Source of the DNA: Hoyosella levis
Lineage (GTDB): Bacteria; Actinomycetota; Actinomycetes; Mycobacteriales; Mycobacteriaceae
NCBI RefSeq assembly: GCF_026008515.1
Contig: NZ_BQYM01000010.1
Coordinates: forward strand, 124,001 to 188,000
Reading direction: 5' to 3'
Length of the DNA: 64,000 bases
Below are positions 41,948-50,712 of this stretch, in pieces (the stretch's first letter is position 1; each line of letters opens with the position of its first letter). The translations under genes and the position numbers were made by a program. The notes under the pieces were generated by a model. The model did not search any database, was not told where the DNA came from, and worked only from the letters and a program-made list of their open reading frames with translations.

Positions 41948-42652
41948 ATGGACGCCGTGACATCCTCCAGCGACGAGTCCCCTGCGCCTGCCCAAGGCGC
42001 TGGCCGCCCGCGCCTCAGCGACCGCAAGCGCCCCGGCGAGACCGCGCGCGAGGAGATCCTCGACGCGGCAGCGGAACTGTTCACCAACCGTGGCTACGCC
42101 TCGACCTCCACCCGCCGCATCGCCGAGGCCGTGGGCGTGCGCCAGGCCACCCTCTACCACTACTTCCGCACCAAGGACGACATCCTCGAAGCGCTGCTCA
42201 GCACGACCGTCGCGCCCATGCTCGAGGCTGCGACCACGATCGCGGGCCACACTGCCTCCGCTGCCGCCCGGCTGCATGCCACCGCGCTGCTTGACGGCAC
42301 CCAGCTCTGGCAGAGCCGCTGGAACATCGGCGCCCTCTACCTGCTGCCCGAGCTGCGCACCGAGCGGTTCGAGCAGTTCGTGCAAGCCCGCGAGGCGTTG
42401 CGCGCCACGTACCGGCAGCTCGCCGCCCTTGTGCTCGATGACCTCGCGAGCCGCGGTGTCCGCGAGCTGCCCGACGCGAGCGAGGACATCCCGCTGCGGC
42501 TCGTCGAGACTCTGGTCAACCTCCGCTGGGACAACGTCGGGGTCGTCGACGAGCCACGACGCACCGCCGACGCCGTCATCCGGGCGCTCGGCTGGACCGG
42601 TGACTGGAACGAACTGCGCGGCGAGTCGGCTCGCTTGCTCGCGATGCTGTGA
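41948..42652 (+). CDS. TetR-family transcriptional regulator
   Basis: A 234-residue TetR protein with a Ser/Ala/Pro N-tail. The HTH spans about residues 32-78: TAREEILDAAAELFTNRGYA, then IAEAVGVRQATLYHYFRTK. The ligand-binding domain is helical. It sits between the symporter and allophanate hydrolase genes on the plus strand, so the CTGTCA-N2-TGACAG sites in front of three neighbouring operons are its likely operators. None lies in front of its own gene, so autoregulation is not evident. It should sense a guanidine/urea-pathway metabolite. Confidence 0.9.
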   Translation: MDAVTSSSDESPAPAQGAGRPRLSDRKRPGETAREEILDAAAELFTNRGYASTSTRRIAEAVGVRQATLYHYFRTKDDILEALLSTTVAPMLEAATTIAGHTASAAARLHATALLDGTQLWQSRWNIGALYLLPELRTERFEQFVQAREALRATYRQLAALVLDDLASRGVRELPDASEDIPLRLVETLVNLRWDNVGVVDEPRRTADAVIRALGWTGDWNELRGESARLLAML

Positions 42653-42757
42653 TCGGTGCCCGGTGCCCCAGCGCGAGGGTCATTCGGCCCTACCGCGGGA
42701 TCCATGGCTCGGTAGGTTTGATCTGACAGCACTCCGACCGGGAACGAGGATGCACCG

Positions 42758-42967
42758 ATGGCATCATGGAATGAACTGACCTCCACCCAGCGCGGCGTCC
42801 TGCTCGGCGCCGCCTCGGTCCAGCTCAGCCTGGCAGTCTCGGCGTGGGCGGACCTCGCCTGCAGGCCAGCCGAGGAGGTCAACGGATCCAAGGGCAGGTG
42901 GGCCGCGATCATCGCGATCAACTTCATCGGGCCGATCGCGTATTTCACGCGAGGCCGGAAGCGCTAG
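42758..42967 (+). CDS. PLDc_N-type small membrane protein
   Basis: A 69-residue protein with two hydrophobic helices. The C-terminal KGRWAAIIAINFIGPIAYF then TRGRKR matches the small PLDc_N domain (found at the N-terminus of cardiolipin synthases and as stand-alone proteins). It is not fused to a catalytic PLD domain. It lies between the TetR gene and operator O3; a link to the guanidine genes is only positional. Confidence 0.75.
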   Translation: MASWNELTSTQRGVLLGAASVQLSLAVSAWADLACRPAEEVNGSKGRWAAIIAINFIGPIAYFTRGRKR

Positions 42968-43050
42968 GCGGTCCTCGGGAGCTCGGCGCACCGCAATGAG
43001 CAGTAATGCCGGGTTCACACGGGTGACACACGCTCCTCGCATACTACTAT

Positions 43051-43064
43051 CTGTCAACTGACAG
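43051..43064. promoter_or_regulatory. TetR-type operator O3 upstream of allophanate hydrolase
   Basis: CTGTCAACTGACAG is a perfect palindrome 23 bases upstream of the ATG at 43088 and the exact reverse complement of O1. The flanks are also alike (TATCTG before and TTT or AAA after). Confidence 0.75.
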
Positions 43065-43087
43065 AAAACAGTGGATTCGAGGGCGAC

Positions 43088-44770
43088 ATGAACACCGCGC
43101 AGGAACGCGCGCGCCAGGCATACGCGCGCATCACCGAGACCGACCGTCCCGAGGCCTGGATACACCTGCGCCCCCTCGACGACGTCCTCGCCGACGCGCG
43201 GCGCATCGATGCCCGCGTCACGGGAGGCGAGCACCTGCCGCTCGCCGGGACGGCCTTCGCGGTTAAGGACAACGTCGATATCGCCGGGCTCCCCACCACG
43301 GCTGCCTGCCCGGGATTCGCCTACGAGGCCAAACGCACCGCGACCGCGGCGCAGCGGCTCATCGACGCGGGATCCCTTGTCCTCGGCAAGACAAATCTCG
43401 ACCAGTTCGCCACCGGCCTCGTCGGCACTCGCAGTCCCTATGGCGCGTGCCGAAACGCGCATGACGCCGAACGGATCTCAGGCGGCTCGAGCTCCGGCTC
43501 CGCGGTCGTAGTCGCTCTCGGCATAGCCGACTTCGCGCTCGGCACCGACACGGCTGGCTCCGGGCGGGTGCCCGCCGCGCTCAACGGGATCGTCGGGATC
43601 AAAGGCACCCTCGGACTCGTGCCTGTGGACGGTGTTGTCCCCGCCTGCCCTTCCTATGACTGCGCCACAATCCTCGCCCCGACCCTTCCCGACGCGGTGC
43701 GCGTCATGCGCGTGATCACCGGCCCGAGCGATGGCGACCCAGCATCCCGCGGGTGGCCAGCCACCGCCCCCCTCGCTGCGCCGCCAGAGCCGGTTGTCGC
43801 CGTTCCCACCGCAAGCAACCTCACGGTCCTCTCCCCTTCCACCCGGGAGCTGTTCGACAAGGCGGCGCGACAGCTCGAGGAGCTGGGCGCGCGCCTCAAG
43901 GAGCTCGATATCACCCCGTTCCTCGAAGCGGCCCGGCTGCTGTACGACGGAGCGCTCGTCGCCGAGCGCTACGCCTCGTTCGGTGAATCCCTCGAGGAGC
44001 TCTCCAGGGATCCGGCCAACGGCGTTGATCCGACCGTTCGCGCGATCACGATGAAGGCGAGGGACATCCCGGCCCGCGACCTAGTCCGCGACCAGCAGCA
44101 CCTGCGCGCGCTCCGGGTACACACCCGCTCCTTGCTCGAAGGGTTCGACGCGATGCTCGTGCCCACCGCCCCCGAGCACCCCACGATCGAGGACGCGCAG
44201 GCCGACCCGATCGGTGTGAACTCGCGCATGGGCACATTCACGAACTTCATGAACCTGCTCGACATGGCAGGGATCGCCGTGCCTGCCGGCGAGGCGGACG
44301 GCGCCCGCTTCGGCGTCACCATCGTCACGCGGGCCTTCGAGGACCAGGTCGGTATCGATATCGCCGCGCTGCTCACCGGCACCGAGGCGCCGCTGTACCC
44401 CAGCACCGGGCTCGACGTGGCGTTGTTCGGCGCGCACATGCGCGGGCTCGCACTCAACCACCAGATGATCACCCACGGTGGACGATTCATCCGCGAGATC
44501 GCTACCAGCCCTCGCTACACCATGCAGGCGCTGCCGACCGAGATCCCCAAGCCCGCCGTCACCCGCACCGGCAGCACCAGCCTCGTCGGCGAGCTGTGGC
44601 AACTACCCCCTGCCGGGCTCGGCGCTTTCCTCGACGCGCTGCCGCAGCCGATGACGCTCGGCAAGATCGAGCTCGCCGACGGCACCTGGGTGACGGGCTT
44701 CGGGTGCAGCGACCCCACCGGCGAGGACATCTCCGCCCACGGCGGGTGGCGCGCATACCTTGATAGCTAG
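43088..44770 (+). CDS. atzF: allophanate hydrolase (AtzF/DUR2-like amidase-signature enzyme)
   Basis: A 560-residue amidase-signature enzyme. The catalytic Lys is K60 (FAVKDNVDIAG), the Gly/Ser motif is GGSSSGSAV (132-140), and the nucleophile is S158 in DTAGSGRVPA. The C-terminal about 120 residues (from about 440) form the small domain typical of full-length AtzF. It hydrolyses allophanate to two ammonia and CO2 (in two steps), the final step of guanidine or urea catabolism by carboxylation. ATG 43088 has GAGGG upstream and operator O3 in front. It is transcribed separately from the carboxylase operon but under the same operator motif. Confidence 0.92.
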   Translation: MNTAQERARQAYARITETDRPEAWIHLRPLDDVLADARRIDARVTGGEHLPLAGTAFAVKDNVDIAGLPTTAACPGFAYEAKRTATAAQRLIDAGSLVLGKTNLDQFATGLVGTRSPYGACRNAHDAERISGGSSSGSAVVVALGIADFALGTDTAGSGRVPAALNGIVGIKGTLGLVPVDGVVPACPSYDCATILAPTLPDAVRVMRVITGPSDGDPASRGWPATAPLAAPPEPVVAVPTASNLTVLSPSTRELFDKAARQLEELGARLKELDITPFLEAARLLYDGALVAERYASFGESLEELSRDPANGVDPTVRAITMKARDIPARDLVRDQQHLRALRVHTRSLLEGFDAMLVPTAPEHPTIEDAQADPIGVNSRMGTFTNFMNLLDMAGIAVPAGEADGARFGVTIVTRAFEDQVGIDIAALLTGTEAPLYPSTGLDVALFGAHMRGLALNHQMITHGGRFIREIATSPRYTMQALPTEIPKPAVTRTGSTSLVGELWQLPPAGLGAFLDALPQPMTLGKIELADGTWVTGFGCSDPTGEDISAHGGWRAYLDS

Positions 44771-44812
44771 CGCCGAGAGTGATCGCGGGCCGCGGTCACC
44801 GCAGGCCGCGCG

Positions 44813-44882
44813 CGATTCGCCTATGAAACGCAACAAGCAGCCGTGTGAACGGCTCCGGCCAGTTGAGTCCTATAGGCGAATT
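44813..44882. repeat. dispersed palindromic element, copy 2
   Basis: ATTCGCCTAT (44815-44824) pairs perfectly with ATAGGCGAAT (44872-44881). The two ends match those at 17958-18027. It lies between the convergent allophanate hydrolase and secreted-protein genes, suggesting use as a bidirectional terminator or a small non-autonomous element. Confidence 0.6.
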
Positions 44883-44903
44883 TCCGCGAAGCGCGGAGCT
44901 GAG

Positions 44904-45425
44904 CTAGAGCACCAGGATGAAGCGCTCCGCCACGCGCGGGGCTCCGCTCTGGTCGTAGGCGAATCCCATATAGACCCCTGGCTGGACCTGGCGGATCTCA
45001 TCGCGGATGAACCCCAGTGGACCGCCGGAGTAGTCGATGAGGATGGCGGGCGCCCCATCGGCGTAGGACGGACCCACCCGCACCGAGGCAGGGAACACTT
45101 CCAGGCCGACCATGCGATTGGTGACGGTGCCCGTTCCGAATGCCTTGCCCTGCCACACCAGCTCGGCTACGGGATTGCCCTTCACGAATCCTTGGGCTGT
45201 GACGTTCTGCGGAACCGTGCCAGGACCGAGCGCGCGGTACAGCGCGTCATACTCGGCGGCGGAGCAACCGAATCGCAGGTCGTTCACGGTCGCGGCGGGA
45301 TCACCCGGGTTGACCGAGCAGGATGGCCCGGTGCTGGGCTGCGCCGTCGCCACCGGCGCACCACCGGCGAGCATGGCGAGAGATGCGGCCCCTGCCGCGA
45401 GGGAACGTGTCCAGAACCTGCCCAT
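44904..45425 (-). CDS. secreted protein of unknown function
   Basis: A 173-residue protein with a signal peptide (MGRFWTRSLAAGAASLAMLA then GGAPVATAQ). The mature part has two cysteines (SCSVNPGDP; RFGCSAAEY) and an LysM-unlike beta-rich fold of unknown type. NDLRFGCSAAEYDALYRALG is a helical start and PSYADGAPAILIDYSGGPLG suggests a lipocalin- or NTF2-like barrel, but no family is clear. It converges on allophanate hydrolase and has no clear operon partner. Confidence 0.7.
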   Translation of the reverse strand: MGRFWTRSLAAGAASLAMLAGGAPVATAQPSTGPSCSVNPGDPAATVNDLRFGCSAAEYDALYRALGPGTVPQNVTAQGFVKGNPVAELVWQGKAFGTGTVTNRMVGLEVFPASVRVGPSYADGAPAILIDYSGGPLGFIRDEIRQVQPGVYMGFAYDQSGAPRVAERFILVL

Positions 45426-45499
45426 GACGCACGCCTTCCGTTGATCATCAGTCCCCCTCCACCGTACGCAGAGTGGCGCGGATCACAAGCGCGCGAGGT

Positions 45500-46048
45500 C
45501 TAGAGGATGGCCGCCGGTTCGATCTCGTCGCAGCGGTGCCTCCAGCGGTGCACGAGCCACATCTCCACGAGCTCGGGGGCCACATTGATCTCGCGCGCCC
45601 AGTGGACGATCAAGCTGTTGTAGCGGAGGTAGCGCCGCGCAGTGATGGAGCTGACCGAGGGGTTCTCCAGCCATCCCTCGTTAATCAGGGTCGACACGCC
45701 ATCCTGATGGATGAGCTGCGCCACGCCTTCCCCTGCACGCGCACCCCGCGCCCACGAGTAGGCCGCGAGAACAGGCACCCCGGCGCCGGGGATCCGGGGC
45801 CAGCCATTCGCCGTCCGGTGAGCCGCTGCATGCGGCTCAAGCCTTCCGGCATTCTCGAGATGCGTGCATGGCCCAGGTGCAGGTCCGCGGTAGACCAGGC
45901 GCGGGCGCGCGCGGCCGCCAGGCGCCAGAATGTCCTTGCAGAGCGTGCAATGCGCCAAGGGACGATTCGTCGGACCGAAGCGTGATAGCGGTCCCGAGAC
46001 GTGGACCGTCGCGCTTGGCCTAGGCGGAGCTCCGGCTCGCAGAACCAT
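45500..46048 (-). CDS. hypothetical protein
   Basis: About 182 residues on the minus strand. Coding character is best in the C-terminal two thirds: CTLCKDILAPGGRARPRLVY, then ITARRYLRYNSLIVHWAREI and NVAPELVEMWLVHRWRHRC. The CxxC and later Cys/His residues could bind zinc. ATG 46048 overlaps the end of the DUF2157 gene by 29 bases; a later non-ATG start is possible. I do not recognise the family. It probably follows DUF2157 in the same transcript. Confidence 0.5.
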   Translation of the reverse strand: MVLRAGAPPRPSATVHVSGPLSRFGPTNRPLAHCTLCKDILAPGGRARPRLVYRGPAPGPCTHLENAGRLEPHAAAHRTANGWPRIPGAGVPVLAAYSWARGARAGEGVAQLIHQDGVSTLINEGWLENPSVSSITARRYLRYNSLIVHWAREINVAPELVEMWLVHRWRHRCDEIEPAAIL

Positions 46049-47000
46049 CGAGGCGCGACTTATACAACCCGATCGCGCTGCCCACCAGCAGCACCGCGCC
46101 CGCGATGAGCACGGCCGCTGCTCCCCCGATCGCGCCGCCGGTCCAATGCCACACCGCCTCGGACACCGCGAGCGCCGTCGCGACAACCCCACCGATCACC
46201 AGGAGCGGCGAGCGCGTCGCGGAGAACAGAACGAAGCACGCCACCGCCACCACCGCCGCCAGCGAGTACGCCCACGCCTCGTAGTCCGCACCTAGTGCAA
46301 ACTGCGACCCAGCGACCGCGATCACCACGCCCACCAGGAAGCCAGCCCACGCGGGAGCCACCACCGAGCGGGCGGCGACCACCAGCCATCCGATCCCCAG
46401 CATCACTAGCCCGACCGCCATGAACTCTTCGGCGACATGTAGGTCCCCGAGCGTCCCGACGACCGCGACGACGCTCATCACCGCGCATGCTGCCAGCGTC
46501 ACCAGCGCGGGCATCGCAATATAGGCGCACACCGCCACGATGAGACCCGCGACCCCCGACCACATTCCCGCCTGGCTGGTTACGAACGTGCCCGGAGCGA
46601 ACGCGATCGTCACTGAGGCCCCCGCGAACAGCGCTGCGCCGAGGCGTTCACGTGCTGAATTGCCATCAGTCGGCAACGCCCGAACCCCACCGGCGAAACC
46701 CACCGCCGCGATGATCAGCACCAGTGAGGTCACACCGAGGATAAGCGCCCGCGCGTCTCTCGATAGGTCCTCCCACGCCAGTCCGAGCAACAGCACCGCG
46801 CCCGCGACGACCAGAGCGCCACCGATATAGCCCGCCACCTCGGCGAGCACACGGCGCACGGATTGCCCGCGCTCCTCCCGGTGGCCTGCTTCCAGGGCCG
46901 CTATCACGGCTTCGCGCTGGTCCTCGCGCAGCACACCGGAGTCCACGAGTTCGCTCAGTTTCGCGAGCTGGGCCGGTTCGAGCGCGTTCGAGGTCGTCAT
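46020..47000 (-). CDS. DUF2157 membrane protein
   Basis: A 326-residue protein. The N-terminal cytoplasmic segment has LVDSGVLREDQREAVIAALE, then the family-typical VRRVLAEVAGYIGGALVVAG leads into about ten hydrophobic helices. The function of DUF2157 proteins is unknown. I start at ATG 47000; a longer frame upstream runs through the palindromic element and is not family-like. GPP34 lies upstream on the same strand, separated by one copy of the 72-bp palindrome. Confidence 0.8.
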   Translation of the reverse strand: MTTSNALEPAQLAKLSELVDSGVLREDQREAVIAALEAGHREERGQSVRRVLAEVAGYIGGALVVAGAVLLLGLAWEDLSRDARALILGVTSLVLIIAAVGFAGGVRALPTDGNSARERLGAALFAGASVTIAFAPGTFVTSQAGMWSGVAGLIVAVCAYIAMPALVTLAACAVMSVVAVVGTLGDLHVAEEFMAVGLVMLGIGWLVVAARSVVAPAWAGFLVGVVIAVAGSQFALGADYEAWAYSLAAVVAVACFVLFSATRSPLLVIGGVVATALAVSEAVWHWTGGAIGGAAAVLIAGAVLLVGSAIGLYKSRLDGSASRSSA

Positions 47001-47066
47001 TCGCGAAGCGTACAACCCGGCGATGGGCTTGGGTGGCCTGGTGGAACGGGCTCGGATAGCTCTGCG

Positions 47067-47138
47067 AGATCTGCTGGCTATTGTCACCCGACACGCCGCG
47101 ACACACCCCGGCCGGGCGTGACATTGGCTAGCAGATCT
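47067..47138. repeat. 72-bp palindromic repeat flanking the GPP34 gene, copy 1 (3' side)
   Basis: The arms 47067-47090 (from AGATCTGCTGGC) and 47113-47138 (to AGATCT) pair over some 24 bases with a few mismatches. The unpaired centre (ACACGCCGCGACACACCCCG) is shared almost exactly with copy 2 at 47904-47975. Confidence 0.7.
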
Positions 47139-47149
47139 GGGTGGAGGCT

Positions 47150-47833
47150 CTAGCCCCCTCCGGATGCGCTGGTGGCGGCGACGGAAGCAGCCACCCCGGC
47201 CGCGACAGCGGCGTTGGCTGCCTGCACCGCTTCGCGGACTCCCTTGCTCGCCCATTCCGTGGATCCATCGCCAGCCGCGATCTTCTTCGCCCGCGCCTTG
47301 GCGGCTTTGGCATCCCGCTTGCCCACGAGCGGCTTGAGGATGTCTGCCGCGGAGAGCAAGGCGATCAACGGGCCAGTCACATCGTCGGGCCGCGCTCCGC
47401 GCAGCACGCATGCCTTGACGCCCGAGGCCAGCTCACTTCGCCTGCGGGTGTCGAGCACGTCGTGGCGGGTGGTGGGGAACAGTCCAAGGATCTTGACCAC
47501 GCGCGGTGCCACGACACGCTGCTCGGCCAGCTCGGCACAGACCTGCTTCTGGGCGCGCTTGCCGAGGCGGGTGACCGCATTGGCTGGCTTCTGCGGCTTG
47601 CGATCGACCAATCGACCGAGCGCTTCATCGAGCAAGGGGTCGCCAAGAGGATGCTTGTCGAGCACCTGGACGCGTGCGCGGCGCCCCTCCCCTTTCACTG
47701 CCAGCCGCTCGGCGGTGACCAGTTCCAGCAGAAGGGCACCACCGAGCACAGCATCCGAGACGGTGCTCGATATGTACGACTTGCCCGACTGCGGATCGGT
47801 GGTAAGCAGGACAAGATCGTGTGCAACTCCCAT
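47150..47833 (-). CDS. GPP34-family (GOLPH3-like) protein
   Basis: A 227-residue protein of the GPP34 family. HDLVLLTTDPQSGKSYISST, then SDAVLGGALLLELVTAERLA, and LDEALGRLVDRKPQKPANAV are the usual blocks. Eukaryotic GOLPH3 binds phosphatidylinositol 4-phosphate, and actinobacterial members are thought to be peripheral membrane proteins; their role is unknown. It is flanked on both sides by near-identical 72-bp palindromes, with short gaps of 12 and 70 bases. The C-terminus is Ala/Gly-rich. Confidence 0.88.
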   Translation of the reverse strand: MGVAHDLVLLTTDPQSGKSYISSTVSDAVLGGALLLELVTAERLAVKGEGRRARVQVLDKHPLGDPLLDEALGRLVDRKPQKPANAVTRLGKRAQKQVCAELAEQRVVAPRVVKILGLFPTTRHDVLDTRRRSELASGVKACVLRGARPDDVTGPLIALLSAADILKPLVGKRDAKAAKARAKKIAAGDGSTEWASKGVREAVQAANAAVAAGVAASVAATSASGGG

Positions 47834-47903
47834 CGGTCAATTGTATTCGCCATGCTCGCGCGGCGCAGGGGGCGATGGTTGGCAGGACTGGCGGCCCGTC
47901 ATC

Positions 47904-47975
47904 AGAATTTGCTGGCCATTGTCACGCGACACGCCGCGACACACCCCGCCCGGCCGTGACATCAGCTAGCAGATC
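47904..47975. repeat. 72-bp palindromic repeat flanking the GPP34 gene, copy 2 (5' side)
   Basis: This is in the same orientation as copy 1 at 47067-47138 and nearly identical in the centre; the outer arm (AGAATTTGCTGGCC) is more degraded. It lies between the GPP34 start (47833) and the end of the UvrA-like gene (48023). Confidence 0.7.
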
Positions 47976-48022
47976 CGAGCGCCAGCGGGGTGACCCGGAA
48001 GCGGCAGCGGTCACCCGCGTCC

Positions 48023-50404
48023 CTATTTGCTGGTGTACGCCGCGAGGTGCTCGCCGGTGAGGGTGGTGGGGCTGGCGATGAGGTCGGCGGGGGTGCCTTG
48101 GTAGACGATGTTTCCGCCGTCGTGGCCCGCTCCGGGTCCGAGGTCAATGATCCAGTCGGCGTGGGCCATGACGGCTTGGTGGTGCTCGATGACGATGACG
48201 GTCTTGCCGCTGTCGACGAGGCGGTCGAGGAGCGCTAGGAGGTTGTCGACGTCGGCTAGGTGGAGGCCGGTGGTGGGCTCGTCCAGGATGTAGGTATGCC
48301 CCTTGCCGCCCATGTGGGTGGCGAGCTTGAGGCGTTGGCGCTCGCCGCCGGAGAGGGAGGTGAGCGGCTGGCCGAGGGTGAGGTAGCCGAGCCCGACATC
48401 GGAGAGGCGCTTAAGGATGGTGTGCGCGGCGGGCGTGCGGGCGTCGCCGGTGCTGAAGTATTCGGTGGCTTCGGCGACGGACATGGCGAGGACGTCGGCG
48501 ATATTGCGCCCGGCGAGGTGATATTCGAGCACGGCGGCCTGGAATCGCTTGCCGTCGCAGTCCTCGCAGGTGCTGGCGACTCCGGCCATCATGGCGAGAT
48601 CGGTGAAGATGACCCCGGCGCCGTTGCAGGTGGGGCAGGCGCCTTCGGAGTTGGCGCTGAACAGGGCTGGCTTGACGCCGTTGGCCTTGGCAAACGCTTT
48701 GCGGATGGGTTCGAGCATCCCGGTGTAGGTGGCGGGGTTGGAGCGGCGGGAGCCCTTGATAGCGCCCTGATCGATGGTGATGATGCCCTCGCGACTGGCG
48801 AGGGAGCCGTGGATGAGGGAGCTCTTGCCGGACCCCGCGACGCCGGTGATGGCGCACAGCACCCCGGTAGGGATGTCGACGTCGACGTCATTGAGGTTGT
48901 GGGAGCTGGCGCCGCGGATCTCGAGCTTGCCGGTTGCTGTGCGCACGGTGGGCTTGATGGTCGCGCGGTGGTCGAGGTGCCGTCCGGTGAGGGTATTGCT
49001 GGCCCGCAGCCCGTCGATGGTGCCCTCGAAGCAGATGGTGCCGCCGTGGGTTCCAGCGCCAGGCCCGAGGTCGATGACGTGGTCGGCGATGGCGATGGCC
49101 TCGGGCTTGTGCTCGACAACGAGGACGGTGTTGCCCTTGTCCCGGAGGCGCAGCAGGAGGTTGTTCATGCGCGCGATGTCGTGGGGGTGCAGCCCGATGG
49201 TGGGTTCGTCGAACACGTAGGTGACGTCGGTGAGGGATGAGCCGAGATGGCGGATCATCTTGGTGCGTTGCGCCTCGCCGCCGGAGAGCGTGCCGGACGG
49301 CCGGTCGAGGGAGAGGTAGCCAAGGCCAATCTCGACGAAGGAATCGAGGGCGTGGCGGAGCTTGCCGAGCAGGGGGGCGACGGAGGGGGCATCGAGGTCG
49401 CGGATCCATGCAGCGAGGTCGGTGATCTGCATGGCGCAGGCATCGGCGATATTCATGCCGTTGATGCGTGAGCCGCGCGCTTCGGGGCTCAGCCTGGTGC
49501 CGTCGCATTCGGGGCAGGTGGTAAATGTGATGGCACGTTCAACGAATGCCCGGATGTGCGGCTGCACCGAATCGATGTCCTTGGACAGCATCGACTTCTG
49601 GATGCGCGGGATCAAGCCTTCGTAGGTGACATTGATGCCTTCGACCTTGACCTTGGTGGGTTCCTTGTAGAGCAGGTCGTGCATCTCACGCTTGTTGTAG
49701 CGGCCGATGGGCTTGTCGGGGTCGAAGAATCCGCATCCGCGGAAGATGCGTCCGTACCAGCCGTCCATGCTGTAGTTGGGGATAGTGAGCGCGCCCTCGT
49801 TCAGCGACTTGGAGTCGTCGAACAGGGCGGTCAGGTCGAAATCGGTGACGTTGCCCATGCCCTCGCAGCGCGGGCACATGCCACCAAGACGATTGAACGT
49901 GGCCTTCTCGGTCTTCGTCTTGGCCGATCCCCGCTCCACCGTGATCGCGCCACTCGCCCGCACCGACGGCACATTGAACGAGTACGCGTTCGGCGGGCCG
50001 ATATACGGATCACCGAGACGGCTGAACAGGATCCGCAGCATCGCGTTCGCATCCGTCACCGTGCCGACCGTGGATCGCGCGTTCGCCCCGATGCGTTCCT
50101 GATCCACGATGATCGCCGTGGTCAAGCCCTCCATGACATCCACTTCGGGCCGCGCCAGCGCGGGCATGAAACCCTGCACGAAGGCGGAATACGTCTCATT
50201 GATCATGCGCTGCGACTCCGCAGCAATCGTGCCGAAGACCAGCGAGCTCTTTCCCGAGCCCGACACCCCGGTGAACACCGTCAATCGGCGCTTCGGGATC
50301 TCGACATCCACATCCTTGAGATTGTTCTCCCGCGCGCCCTGCACACGGATCACGTCATGGCTATCCGCCACATGCACCGCTGGATCCTGCTCGCTCACTG
50401 TCAT
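48023..50404 (-). CDS. short UvrA-like ABC-class ATPase (drug-resistance/UvrA2 type)
   Basis: A 793-residue tandem ABC ATPase. Walker A motifs are [10 protein letters not shown] (about 45-54) and [10 protein letters not shown] (about 510). Signature loops are [14 protein letters not shown] and [14 protein letters not shown], and zinc-finger pairs include [24 protein letters not shown] and CEDCDGKR. Canonical UvrA has about 950 residues; the shorter form lacks the UvrB-binding part, as in UvrA2/DrrC-like proteins associated with drug tolerance. It is not next to a transporter. It is transcribed alone towards the GPP34 gene. Confidence 0.88.
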   Translation of the reverse strand: MTVSEQDPAVHVADSHDVIRVQGARENNLKDVDVEIPKRRLTVFTGVSGSGKSSLVFGTIAAESQRMINETYSAFVQGFMPALARPEVDVMEGLTTAIIVDQERIGANARSTVGTVTDANAMLRILFSRLGDPYIGPPNAYSFNVPSVRASGAITVERGSAKTKTEKATFNRLGGMCPRCEGMGNVTDFDLTALFDDSKSLNEGALTIPNYSMDGWYGRIFRGCGFFDPDKPIGRYNKREMHDLLYKEPTKVKVEGINVTYEGLIPRIQKSMLSKDIDSVQPHIRAFVERAITFTTCPECDGTRLSPEARGSRINGMNIADACAMQITDLAAWIRDLDAPSVAPLLGKLRHALDSFVEIGLGYLSLDRPSGTLSGGEAQRTKMIRHLGSSLTDVTYVFDEPTIGLHPHDIARMNNLLLRLRDKGNTVLVVEHKPEAIAIADHVIDLGPGAGTHGGTICFEGTIDGLRASNTLTGRHLDHRATIKPTVRTATGKLEIRGASSHNLNDVDVDIPTGVLCAITGVAGSGKSSLIHGSLASREGIITIDQGAIKGSRRSNPATYTGMLEPIRKAFAKANGVKPALFSANSEGACPTCNGAGVIFTDLAMMAGVASTCEDCDGKRFQAAVLEYHLAGRNIADVLAMSVAEATEYFSTGDARTPAAHTILKRLSDVGLGYLTLGQPLTSLSGGERQRLKLATHMGGKGHTYILDEPTTGLHLADVDNLLALLDRLVDSGKTVIVIEHHQAVMAHADWIIDLGPGAGHDGGNIVYQGTPADLIASPTTLTGEHLAAYTSK

Positions 50405-50712
50405 GCCTCCCGCACGCCCGATGCTGCCTCGCCCGACCCCATCGATCTAACCACCGGAGTCCGACAGAAACTGGTCGATCCATCGACTCCCTGCGAGAGT
50501 GCACAAAACGACACCTCCAGCGCGGAAACCTGTCGTTTTTCGCACTGTCACGGAGCGGTAGCGGGCAAGCATGACCAAGCGCGCGTCGCCGAGCCGCATA
50601 ATCCTCCCCTCCGCCCGCGATAGGCCCAGGAAAAACCTTCATTGCTAGGGTTGGCACCGATAATCGCTCTAGCCGCCTCATGCGGGCGGGCAACAGCCAA
50701 ACTAGGACGCTC
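50405..50712. other. 308-base gap between the UvrA-like gene and the defence island
   Basis: The two genes diverge, so promoters for both lie here. The only structure I see is the inverted repeat at 50498-50546. No gene is supported; open frames are short and without resemblance to known proteins. Confidence 0.5.
50498..50546. repeat. imperfect inverted repeat at the edge of the defence island
   Basis: AGTGCACAAAACGACA (50498-50513) and TGTCGTTTTTCGCACT (50531-50546) match at 14 of 16 positions as inverted repeats with a 17-base loop. It lies about 170 bases upstream of the first island gene. Confidence 0.55.

Noticed and set aside
48023-50404. UvrA proper (nucleotide-excision repair)
   Set aside because: The protein is some 150 residues shorter than UvrA and lacks the UvrB-interaction region; the genome's true uvrA is probably elsewhere.
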